Both the position numbers and the translations under genes were made by a program. Below, piece after piece: positions 1 through 11,718 of a stretch of 64,000 nucleotides of DNA (its first letter is position 1; the number at the start of each line of letters is the position of its first letter). Origin of the DNA: Tenebrio molitor. Taxonomy: Eukaryota > Arthropoda > Insecta > Coleoptera > Tenebrionidae. The stretch spans positions 12,276,001 to 12,340,000 of the forward strand of contig NC_091050.1 of NCBI RefSeq assembly GCF_963966145.1, written 5' to 3'. The notes beneath the pieces are model-generated. The model had not been told where the DNA came from. It searched no databases and was given only the letters and a program-made list of their open reading frames with translations.

Positions 1-230
1 TGCGCGTTCGCAAGCTCTCCAGAAAAACTTTTCAGGTGCGGTGCGCGCGCAGTCTCTCCATCTGTTCGGCGTTTCAGTAGTCGCCGCCGACTGGGATCCT
101 CTCCTTTCAGTCGTTGGCGAGCGATGGTGTAGTGAGTGTCGGCCTTAACCACCGTCGTGTCTGAATACTTGCGTCGTGCACGTCTCCATCTCTTCGTCTG
201 GTCCACCAAAGGCAGGAAAATCGGCGCAAA
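1..230 (+). promoter_or_regulatory. 5' UTR and possible core promoter of the glypican gene
   Basis: This is the stretch before the glypican start codon. Two matches to the arthropod initiator (TCAGT) have their A at 76 and 109, and either could be a transcription start; I see no TATA box or convincing downstream promoter element. The leader contains a single upstream ATG at 124, followed by one GTG codon and a TAG stop, so it is a minimal two-codon upstream ORF. The window begins here, so the true 5' end and any upstream promoter may lie outside it. Confidence 0.4.
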
Positions 231-423
231 ATGGGTCCCCGGATGGACAGAATCGCGGTTACGACTTTGTTGGCAGTTGTGTGTTGTGGTGTGATGATGG
301 TGTCCGCGAAAAATGTCGAAACGTCGGCCCGCTCCAAAAGGACAACCACGGCGAACTGCAAAAACGTCGAACAATTTTTTCTGTCTCGGAACGTTTCGAT
401 GACGGCGCTGGGGAAAGGCAAAG
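231..423 (+). CDS. Glypican (Dally-like), coding exon 1: signal peptide and first conserved Cys
   Basis: This exon encodes residues 1-64 plus the first base of codon 65. The ATG at 231 is preceded by a favourable context (gcgcaaa, followed by G). Residues 1-26 look like a signal peptide: Arg residues near the N-terminus, a hydrophobic stretch TTLLAVVCCGVMMV, and a likely cleavage site after VSA. A basic, Thr-rich stretch follows. The motif NCKNVEQFFLSRNVS (residues 42-56) is typical of the N-terminus of mature glypicans and supplies the first of the 14 family cysteines (Cys43) and an N-glycosylation sequon (Asn54). The exon ends at 423 at a good donor, g|gtaaag. This leaves phase 1, which matches the two bases that open the exon at 20828 (codon ggg, Gly65). 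A second in-frame ATG at codon 5 is possible but less likely. Reading through the donor gives only about 16 more codons before a stop. Confidence 0.93.
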
Positions 424-3400
424 GTAAAGAAAGGGCTGGCGTAAATAAATCTTTTGCATCGAGTCGTCGTTAAGGGTTGCCTTGACACTTGTATCAAACT
501 ACGCCACGAGCGCAATTAACGCGACAACCCGGACCGTCTGCGGGGGTGGTTTTGGAGTCCTCGGGGGTGGCACGTCGACGCGCACCTGTCCCGTCGATAA
601 ACCCACACATGTTGAATAAATATTAGTTTTAATTAACAATTCCGCGTTTTACTGCTCTAATTTTATAGATCGGAACACGTTTATAAATCAGAGCGAGGTT
701 TACGAGCGAATTTTCATAAAAAAAATTATCGGGCCCCCATTACAGCGCCGCTGCCCCCGAGCGACGGCCCTGTCTCGGGGGTGCCGTAAAATTAGTCATA
801 ATGAAAACGTTACGGCCCATTACGACGTGATAAAGTCACGATTATTCGGCGTTATCTGTGCTGGTCCTCCACGGCCACCCTTACCTCGTGGGGGCGAGCC
901 TGATCGCGCGGCGCCCCTTTTACACCGAGCAGGCCCCGATGGGAACACGAATTCATTTTATCGAGACTGACAGAGCCCCTTCGGGGCTGCGACCCGAGCT
1001 GTGGTCAATACATACCGAATAAAAGACCGACCACTCTTGTCGCGGTCTCAATTTTCGACGATCGTGCCCCGAATAATCATCAGCTCTTGGTGATTTATCG
1101 TCCACGATAATTTTTTATTGTTCGTAAATCATCGATTACTGATTAATTCACGATTGCCGTGATTTATTCGGAGCGATAAAACCGGCACCGACACCTTTAT
1201 TGCAGGCTCTCGCACCCCTTGCTTTGTTTCTGAGCCTCAACTGGGGCCCCATCGCGCTGCACTTCCTCGAGAGGTGCGAATGCAGCGATCGAACGGTGCC
1301 TGTCATTTGACAGCAGTCCTACCACCCTAATCTCGCACGTCAAACTGACACTTACCAACCGTTTTAACCAAACAACAAATCTCATTTGACACTTGCAAAT
1401 TCGAAAATTCTACGGGAAGTTGACTCCCCCTCCTGGAAAATATCAAGTTTTACGCATATTTTTAACATGGGTATGCGAGGTCATTATTTTATATTGATCG
1501 TTTAAACGTCAAATAAACTGTCATTAACTTGATTTAACATTTTATCTCGGGGACAGGTGCCCTCCGTAAAAGCCGCCTCGATTCCAGTTGTCCCAAACTG
1601 TCCACACCGATTTGTTACATATTATTTAAAAATCCTGCAACAGCAGTTCTGTTGTTGATCTTTGCGACATCCTAATCGTGTCTTTGTTTGAGCACGGTTG
1701 CCCAATCTAGTTTAATCGAGTGGAAATAAAAATGTTGAACGTTTGTTCGTCGTCATCTTCTAATTAGCACCTCAAGCTTGAGACCCAGACTTCCAACTTG
1801 TCAAATGCAAAGCCATAAAGAATTCCGCCATCAAGGATGAGTGCAGGATGATGTGCAGCATCTGTGATCAGCGTGTGACTTAATTATTTGCATTTGAAAC
1901 GATCAATGTGCAACTGTCATAGTTTCACGCGATCGTTATCTGTTACTCATCGTGCAATACTTTGCCAGTGATGTCAGTGTCACTTTTAAAAAATGCACTC
2001 TGTTACGATAATTCCCGCTTCACGTAACAGCCAAGTGAAATTGTTACTTTACAACGGGTGCAACTCCACAAATTTATCTTTAGACATGTATGTAATGCTC
2101 AAGAGAAAACACCACCTACAAATCACTACCAGTTTTATTTAGTCGTCGTTTTGTTGCGGAATCACTTGAGCAAATTCTGGTTTGCGGCGTATTTGACGTT
2201 TGTCATTTTGACCGGGTGCATTTAGCTCAGACGTGACTTTCGCCAGACGCGGAAGAATAAATAGTGTGTCGAGTTTGTTATGATGACGATAGGTTGAGGA
2301 ACGTGCAGTAGTATGCAATTTTGGGGTATTTGTGTCGGGGCGACGAGACGTCACCCGAGTGCCGTGTTATTAGTTGCACTAATAGATCGGTTATGGTAAT
2401 TGGTTAGTTGCGATAATTGTGTTCTTCCTTCGGACTGGTCGGTAATGTTGCGATGCGTATGCACGCGATGTCCCTCCCGATAAATTATATAATCATAAAC
2501 ATACTCCTCTATGTCATGGACGGGTACGGCCGATAAATATTGATGGTCGGAGTGGCTTTTGTGAATTAGCTGCAACCTATTCAGGTTTAGTTTTAATTGA
2601 GAGTAGATTGTGATGCACGTCACACCGAAGCGATCACGTCCCACTCGAGACAATGGCGGATCAAAGAGGTTAACATTCGTCCGATAAGAGTGCGGAGAGG
2701 GGAGTTCGCACCCCCGCGCGCTTAATGAAAGTGTACCCGAGATAAAACAACAGTGTCATAAAGGAATTTTCAAATTAATAATCGTCGAGGAGTTAGCGTC
2801 ACTCTGTTCGCTCTTATCTGCGATCTCCGCATAGCTCGCCCAGTTGTAATCGGGTTTATTAAGGAGGCATCAAAACCGTGACGTCATTAAATTATGGCGA
2901 CTCCTCCAGAGTGGGCGCCCCGACGGGGTGCACCGCGTTAATGACCGGTCCGCGCTCGTGGAATTGAACGAATCTCGCGTCGAGCCAAAAACTCGGATTG
3001 ATTGGTCCGGAAACGCTCATATTAATATCTCCGGCGGTGACATTTTTACGGTTGCGACCGGAGTCGGCGTCATCGATTCGTCTCGATTTGAACGCTCTGT
3101 ATATTGCGTAACGGTTCGTTACAGTGATGTTCGGTGGAGATGAAAGACTGCCATTGTTTTCCGATGCAAGTGGACGCGTTGCAATGCAAGAACTTGCGTT
3201 CTTTTTGTTGTTTAATTGAAAGTCTGCGAGCGGCTCGACTCCCGATGTAAATTGAGTTTTCTTCTGCGGTGCTGTTTTTTCGCCGTCGCGGTTCGCTGGA
3301 ACGTTTCTGATGAATTTGACGTTTTCTGTCGCGCCCTGGGAAATCCTCCTTTTTTAATCGAGCCGGGCGATTCGTTTTCTATTGTCTCTCGTTGGCAAAA

Positions 3401-6400
3401 AAACCAATTAAATGTAGAAACGGAATAATTAGTGTGATGTAATAATAACAAAAGTACAAACCGCACCGGTCATTTCACGGCTGCTGTTTTGTGTGCGATT
3501 TTTTGGACAAACTCGCGCGCCCAATTATATCCACCGGTTCCCGGAAAACCCGAAAACGCAAACGAAACTGGTCCAAGAGCTTTTTTTAGGACGGGTCATT
3601 GTCACGACTTTATTCCAACCCTAACCTAAGTTTCGGTGACATTTAGCAGACCGCGGCTAGTGTCAAATGTCAATTAGAACCGTAAACAGACTGTGACGTG
3701 TTTGTTTTTTCTTTTGGGTTAGGGATTTTTGTGTTGTTCCTCCGGTGTCAATGACTCGGCTCGCTGACGTCACAATCTCGGCTGCATTTAACGCCGATTT
3801 CAGACGTGCATTCGCATTCCGACGAGTTTAACTTCTAAATTTGCAAATCCGTCGTTCTCAAAAGTTTCATTTGCTTCTTTCGGTGATGACATACCCTGAC
3901 CTACTTCATTACACATTCTTGTAAGTACAAACTTCAGACATGACTTTTGCTTTCGATCTCTGTCCTTGTTTCATTTTTTATGATCGTGCAATAATTTCAT
4001 GCCGTTCCAGGAATACGTTTCAGCTTATCATGCATAATCTTGCACACACCAAGAAAAAATTCGAACAATTACTATTTTATTGTTATGAATCGGTCTTTGT
4101 TCCTGGAATGCTGCGAATTGCTTGGCCCGAATACTACACGGATCAAAATTTCCGCTCAGAAGAACGATTTCCACATTTTTTAATCTCTGCCACGCAAAAT
4201 TCGTTTCTCATCTAGTTAGTTTAATTTTCAAGGTTGGTACGGTCACTTGTCAAGTGTCGAACTGTCGACTATGGCGGTTTCACGATTAGGTACGAAAGAA
4301 TTCCAAAAATCCACAAAATATCCTAATAATCATAATCGGTGAAAGTATTAGAATCAAAAGTGGACACCTCGAGTGGGACACATGTTTTCTTGGATGCCAC
4401 AGGTTAAGCTACTTTCAAGGCAGAGAAGGTAATTGAAAATAACTTCCTGTTGACTTAACCTCACTTTCTGTCGAATAACATTTAAAATTTCAAACGTAAT
4501 TCTAGTATTTCGTTGAAATAATTATACCTCTCTTTTGTTGCAGAAAGTCAAGGTACAATCGATACTTTTCAGCCGTGTTAACCCCAACACCTGTCCCAAA
4601 GTCGGATGATTTTTGCAATTAAAATGTCAAATGACATTACACCAAATCGATCAATACGTTCCAATCGATTGTGATTGCGTGATACAACTATTCCTTTAAT
4701 GTTTATTATTACGTTGATTGTGGCGGCGGTGAATTAAACTCGGACACGACATTCGAGAGTCACAACATTTTGAGATAACGTTGTGAGATCGAATTTTTTT
4801 ATCCTACACTGATCTAACCGAAATAAGTGTACAATTAGTGCCACGCTACGTTCTCAAATCGGTAAAAAAATCTGAAGAAACTTTTTCAAATTAATATTTG
4901 TTTAGATAAAAATGATTTATAAGTGCGATGTGTCTGGCTTGTTTTTTTTATTTGATAATGAGTAAATGTTTTCGTCGAGATAATAAGGAAACAAAACGAG
5001 ATCCCTGACGGCGGTAGCTAATTTCGGTGAGTTTACAAAATAGCGTTGATCATAATGAACTAAAAATAAATATTAATCGAGTCGTAGATGGAATTTCATC
5101 CATGTTTCCTAAATCGTGAAGAAACGCAGATTCTCGTTTCAGAATCCGCTTTGATGGCGGCCTGCTCAAAACAAAACTGTTTAAAAATATTTCGAGCCAA
5201 GTAGTCTCATATTGTCAAACAATAATGTTGAAACGTTCGGTTGGCAACGTTCTATTGCTGCGGATAGTGTTTAATAAACAGTTGCAGTGTAAATTTCGCT
5301 GGACGTCGCCTCCCACGCCAGCGGTCGCGTCTATAAGTAGCGCCCCCTGTCGGGTGACAGAACGCAGAGGAACGGCGCTTTCCGGAGCACCTGTACGTGC
5401 CTCCCGGAGACAACAAATCGAAAAGCAATGAACCCGAGATAGAGATCGCCCCCTTTTGAATAGACACTAATGACAATAAAACGGCTCGCCGAAATTGAAA
5501 AGGTCGAGCGTCACGTGACATCTAACCCCGACGTCTCGGTTGACGTCGGCCCCTCGTCAGTAGCGACGCGCTACGCAAACCTCAATCTGTAGACGGCCGA
5601 TGCCGAATGGAAATTACGTCAAAACAACAGCGTGTGCATGTATAATAGGCAGTGTACCGACCCGTCAACATGCCGGTTTGATTTAATTTGCATCGCATTA
5701 GCCAGCACAGAGAGCACAAACTACTGGTTTCACGCTTCTGTCAAGAATTATCATTGCTGACCTATTTCGGAGGGATCGACGCGTCCGATCGTGGGTGGCC
5801 GTGCAAGTCCGGGTTTTATTGACGCGAACTGTACACGGTGTTGTTTTCGCGGAGGCTCCGACGGCGCCTCTCGAACCGTCGGTTCCGGTTTCCGGGTGAA
5901 AATTTACCGGAGCCGACGGGGACCGTGCCGATTTGAATTATTGCTGCGGCCTAATGAGTCCGAGGACGGAGGAACGAGTCGGAGGCTTTTTTCGGTCGTG
6001 TTTATCTGGAATCGTGTGAGTTAATCCGACGGCGAACCATTCCAGATATGATTCTTTGATAATTCTTCCACCCACGCGGGTTTGTTCACATTATCGTTTG
6101 CATGTGATTATTGATGCAAAAAAGAACGCCAGAAACACACCGCTCTGGTAGCGGCGTCTCTAATTAAAAATGCCGAAACCCATAGAAATGCAAAATTCCG
6201 ACAACCCGACAACCACCTTATAATTAAATATAATGACTCGATTTGTCATTCGGACGGAACTCGTTTCGTAAACGGAATAAATCGCGTGGATTTTTTTCGT
6301 CGCAGGATCAACGATCATCTCCCTCTTTGACCTACAAGATCCAGGCCAGTGGCACAGCCGAAGAGGCGCCAAAGGGGCCCACGACGAACAAGAGATTGTG

Positions 6401-6469
6401 TTCGGCGTTCATTGCCGATGCACAGGATCGAACGACGATTTACGACGAAATTTTCTTTAAATGAAGGAA

Positions 6470-7300
6470 AATCTACAAAGTTTTCCAATAATATGATGTT
6501 CGAGTTTGGAAGATAAATGACAGATTAAGCAACTATCGTAAGATCATAATGGAGAGTTTTTTTTTTCTCAAAAAAAATATGATCTACAAGGAGAATAAAA
6601 ATCGATCGAAATTAACCTAACTTTGATAGTTATAGCTTGTGGAAGATGAATTTAAATTTATTTCTTGCAACATGTTTGCAAAAAATTTATTTAGAACTTA
6701 GCACTTGGAGAAGAACTTGCAAAACTTTTTTTACATAGCTTTTTCAAAGTAAAGACATCGAGAAACGTAGAGAATTGGTATGATTCCTAAAAACATCTGT
6801 TTGGACGTTTTTTAATATGATTGAAAACAAGATTGTGTAAGAATATAAATTTTAGTTCAGTAATACCTATGGCAACTAGCTACGAAACGCAAAGATTTGG
6901 AGAAAAATGATAACACAATCTCAGATACGGTTGTATTACTTTGATCCAGAAAAAGTGCGAAGAAGATAAAAATTTGATAAAATTTCCGGAAAAATCTTGA
7001 TTGCATTAGTAAATAATTGATGAGAAAACTGAAAGTGTAACAGTTACGGTTTTTAGAACGAGAAGATTGACGAAAAGGAAAGCAGAAAGTCAAATGAAAT
7101 CAATAAAAGTTGCTGAAGAGATTTGATCGAAGATTCGAATCCAGTAACCTGACGAACTTTGACCTTTAAGTGATTTGTTTGTATAGAACGTTTAACCTGA
7201 AGGACCTGGATTTTTATGGACCGGACCAGTACAACTTTACGAGAGAAATCCAGTAGTTTTACGCGGAACGAATTGATCTAATGAAAGATATCTTCGAACT
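6470..7300. other. AT-rich island in intron 1, no recognised element
   Basis: Base composition drops sharply to AT-rich here relative to the CpG-rich flanks, with many short direct echoes such as gaaaa and aagat. I see no terminal inverted repeats, no transposase or reverse transcriptase motif and no clear tandem period. It may be an old, unrecognisable insertion. Confidence 0.35.
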
Positions 7301-10300
7301 TCTTGTCAGACTTGTTACGTGCAAGAAGAACAGAATTGAGCAAATTATTCGACAGTGTATTAACCCGGGCTAGAAAAATAAGACAGCACGAAGATCTCCC
7401 TCTAGACCAAACACTCTCCCCCGAACCAGACACTATTTGTGTCAAATATTTACCTTCCCGAATTGTATTTAGAGATTTTCCTCCACAAATCCGTCAATAA
7501 ACCTCACGTTTAACGTCTTCGTATCAACCTCACCTCGCCCCCATTTCCGCTCCGCCACTGACCCCGACCGACATGACAGACGACAGCACATCCTCCCTCG
7601 TCTGAGTTTTATGATATTGGCCCCGAATAAATCCACTTTTATTCTCTTAGACGGGCCGCTTTCATATTCGGACGTGGTTTTTGTGACGGAGGGCGACGTC
7701 GTTTAGTGACAATTTCGACGTAAAAGGACGACTCCTGCGGGGACCCAGTGACGTGATCACGACAATCGCCCACACCAATAAAATTCCTGCAATGCTCTTG
7801 TACCGGATGATCAATAAAACCCGAGATTAGAAGGGCGAACGTCGCGGGAACGCAGCTCCGAGTGACGTTTATTAAATCGTCGCGATCCTTGCCAGATCTG
7901 CGGTCATCGAGTTCCCATCGGACAGTTTTTTCTTTTATTAAATGTCCGTCAGTGCGGGTCGCGGATGCTGCCGAAAAGGAAGACAACTAAGAAGGACTGA
8001 TAAGAGATCAAGCGAGAATACGTTTCTCGTAGACACGCATTAAATTTTTTTTTGTCGTGTCCGATTTCCAATGGGGTAATGAAACGAGGTAGATAAGCTC
8101 ACGGATTAGGTTTTTAAAAGCGGCGCCGCTTTTTCTCCCAAGCTGGAATGAAAGTTCGCTTATTAATTGTTATTATCAATCATCTCAATTAATTAATTAA
8201 TATTTATGAGTCGAGAGAAATTCCATTTTTCCCCAAGTAATTGACTCTAATTTATTCAACAGCGTATTAACAGCGATAATGAACAACAATTGAACCACGA
8301 CTTAGATCTGGATAATAACAATAATTTAAATGGAATAAAATTCAAACAATGGCGCATAAACGATTAGCTGAATGACATCAGACACAATGTCGAGCCAGTG
8401 ACGAGCCACGTCAGTAACTTTTTAATTTCGCGATTGTTTTATTGTCGTTAATGTTAATTTCTTTCAATTGTTTTTAAAGATGTCGCTCGTGGCCATAAAA
8501 ATGGACGCTCGGATGAGCCGCCCATGTTAACGTCCTTCACACAGCTGAAAGGAATTTTTCGACGACAAACAAAAGTGCCAACGATAATTTTTCTGTTTTA
8601 AAAATAGTCGCGTTTCGATAGCGATAAGATTGGTTCAGATTGAACTTAAAAAGCGTTCGCGTGGGGGACAATTAAATTGTCGACATTAAAGAATCACCAC
8701 GTTCTGGTTGTCACTCGGTACACGCAGTCAAGTGTTTAACTGGGAGCGAGGCAATTGGCCATTAATCAGATGTTAAGATGGTAATAAATTCACATATTAA
8801 GAGGAAATTATTTTTGATTAAGGAAATAAAAAGTGTCTTAATAATAATCAAGTGTTGTTACACAACGTCGAGCGTGATTACAATTAGCAAAAATTGTGCT
8901 GGTGTGAAAAATAAATTTTGTTTGTTGTGTTGTTGCAGATCCGCCGTTTGCCTCTGAATCTGTGCGATTAACTTTATCATAATTGTCAATTAAGTGCTTG
9001 TTAATTCCGGCACTCGAGATAAATCCTCTAATGGTGAATCTAATTACGAGCAGAAGTAAATAGGTGGATGTTCGTCGTGATTGGAAATAATCGCGAGATA
9101 ATGAGCTCGGAAGATTACCTTGACAGGGATTCGCGGCACCACTTCCGAAATGCGTCGATATCGATTTATTGCGACTCACAAGATCGAGAAAAGCGCGCTT
9201 TTCTTGGAGGAAGAACGTGTTGCGCGTTTATATTTTGCAACATTTTCGAAAGACAAATAATCAAAATCGGGACACACTCCATTCAGCGGTTTATGATTCT
9301 ATTGAGTAACGGTCGGGTTGATTATTTTCTCAAGCGAGGCCCCGGCCTAAAAGGTAACACCATATGAAAATCTGGTTAGCAAATTTTGACACAATAACAA
9401 ACAACGTGATGTAACAGCACTTAAAAAACAGATTTGGATCTCGGCGTTGTCGTAAATTGGAGTCTCGGCCTGGGGAAGGTTCTCATTGGTTCCTGCCGAA
9501 AACCGACATTAAATGCACAGTTATAGTTATTTAGATGCAAAGCAGCTTTTTATCCGGAGTTGTTTCAGACGTTGCTGATTTCAATACGAGTGGCTTATCC
9601 GGGCCTGATCTCGCTGCCGATGTAAATTTTAATATTTGCGGCATAAATTAGAGAGAAAGGCCTTTTGTGCGTTGTTTCGATCAGATCTGGGTCCAATTAG
9701 CCGATCGGTTACGGCGAAGGTGACATAACATTCGAGTGTGGTTTGGAAACGGCGAAAAGTGACAAGAGCGTGGGTGGGGTGCGCCCGTAGATGGTCAAGA
9801 CGGCTCCAATTTATGATATTTTTCCGTCACCGACGAGTTTCACCTCTTTAATCGCCGGGGATCGATGTAGGTTAAGACATCCGCTTCTTCATCTGGCGGG
9901 ACCTGTTGGCCGCGCGTTTTTATTCTATCACGGTGGTCGATTAATTAGCGGGGGATCGGCGAAACCAGAAGAGAGAGCGGGAAAAAACCGAGCTGCATCA
10001 GTTATTCATGTTTTAATCAGAGGTGTTCCATTTTGCAAGAGGTCAGTTTGTTTGTTTTTTTTTTGCGGGCGGTTTTTGCCCGCGACGAGAACATCTGTTC
10101 AATTTGTTTAATTGAGATGGCGAGAGTGCATCGCTAATTGTCGCAGCAGATGATGCAATTGCGTTTGGCGGCGCGTCTTGTGCGGATTGCGTGCAGTTCC
10201 GCGTCAAAATCCATCCTAAGAAAAAAGATTAATTGGGGAGTGTCGGCGGCGTGCATCGCAATAATGCCAAAGTGGATTTCCGGGATGATGACGGGGAAGG

Positions 10301-10897
10301 TGGTTGGGTGCACGTAACAGACGATCGGGGGATAATGATATGGGTACGAAGGGGCTTCGGGGCATTTACGGGTGTGCTTAGTGTTTCGTAGGATTAATTT
10401 CGCATTGCACATGTTCACGCCGCAGATTACGGGGTCTACACGAAAAACACTCCCCAGTTTGGTGTAAATGATTTCACCAAAATTTAGAATCTCCTTCAGG
10501 CGTACAATTTTTTTTCCTAAAATTTCCTCCCGAAAATATGTATTATTGTCTTCGGTTGTTTAGGAAAAGGTGTCCAAGTGAGGTAAGCATTATTTAGAAT
10601 TTCGTTTTTGAAGTGAACACTTCTTTAGGCGCACCACACGGGCAGTGAATTAGTTTCATGCGACACGCAAAATCGTGCAACACGCGACACGCTAAAATCG
10701 TCACGCTCAAATCGTCTGGCTCCGTCATAGAAGTTTTCACTTCTGTCGTGCGGTCTTAAGCACACACTCTTTTTTTGTTATAAAATAGAAGTATTAAATG
10801 GAATTTTGAAAAATTAATACACTTATTTGTGAAAAACGTGTCGAAATAAGTCGGTTGATTTGTAGTAATTGAACTTTGGATTTTTCAGAATCATACA

Positions 10898-11376
10898 TAT
10901 AGGGTGATTCGTATACATAATATCATACAAACTTTAACCAGTGGTAGATTCCAACCCCTAGACACTCTTACAAAAATGTCTAGGTTCTAAGGTTAAAATT
11001 GTTGAAGATAAAGCATGTTGAAGAGTGTACTTACCACCTTTTAAGAACTGCAGATAAATGAAAATATTTTACGTTGAAACAAACTGTCAGGCATTGTTGT
11101 CAAAATGAAACTAAAGCGAACTTTATAATATGTAGCAATATTTTCTCTATAGCAACAATTGTTTGCCTCTATTATGACATTAATGACATTTGTTATATAT
11201 TGGACGTAAAGTGGAATAATTTAGCGAAGAACGGCATTTACTAATACTGAAAAAGCCGATATGGTAATTTTTGCCAATTTTTGATGTATGACTCAAAATT
11301 TTATTGTCAAAAGCCTTTTGAGACCGGAATCTGCCGCTGGTTAAAATATTAATGAAACTATATGAATCACCCTGTA
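10898..11376. mobile_element. Non-autonomous DNA transposon (MITE-like) with ~55-bp terminal inverted repeats
   Basis: The left end at 10901 begins agggtgattc; the right end finishes gaatcaccct at 11373, its exact reverse complement. The similarity continues inward for about 55 bp: the left copy contains ctttaaccagtggtagattc and the reverse complement of the right copy contains ttttaaccagcggcagattc. The 370-bp interior is AT-rich and has no coding capacity. TA dinucleotides flank the termini (TATAGGG and CCCTGTA), compatible with a TA target, but I cannot prove a target-site duplication. The superfamily is not determined. Confidence 0.8.
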
Positions 11377-11626
11377 TAAAATCTGGACCTTAGATTTTAA
11401 ATCGAAAATTTAATATTTGTAATAAAATTCGTAATATTATCAGGAACAAGTCAAAAAAGACAAATTTACATTATCACAAGCGTTAAAGCAGAAACTCAAT
11501 AAATGGGTTGAATCCTGAGAAACTAAAAGAGTTTTTCTTCAAACGTCCGTAAAATATGACATCGCACTGTTGCATTGATAATGCTAAAGTGTCACTTCAT
11601 TGTCATGGCATCTAACGAGCTAACCA

Positions 11627-11718
11627 GCGTCCGTGAAGTTATTATCTCCGCTGAGGAGCGTCCGTGAAGTTATTGTCTCCGCTGAGGGCGTCCGTGAAGT
11701 TATTATCTCCGTTGATGA
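11627..11718. repeat. Three-copy tandem repeat, 30-31 bp unit
   Basis: Three successive units begin gcgtccgtgaagttatt at 11627, 11658 and 11688. They continue with tctccgctgagg, or a one-base variant in the last. Units are almost identical, so the duplication is recent compared with the surrounding intron. It lies 250 bp beyond the MITE end. Confidence 0.88.

Noticed and set aside
3614..3727. Inverted aaccctaacc / gggttaggg motifs, at first taken as telomere-like or a MITE
   Set aside because: Only about ten bases pair at each end, with no tandem telomeric repeat and no further similarity inward.
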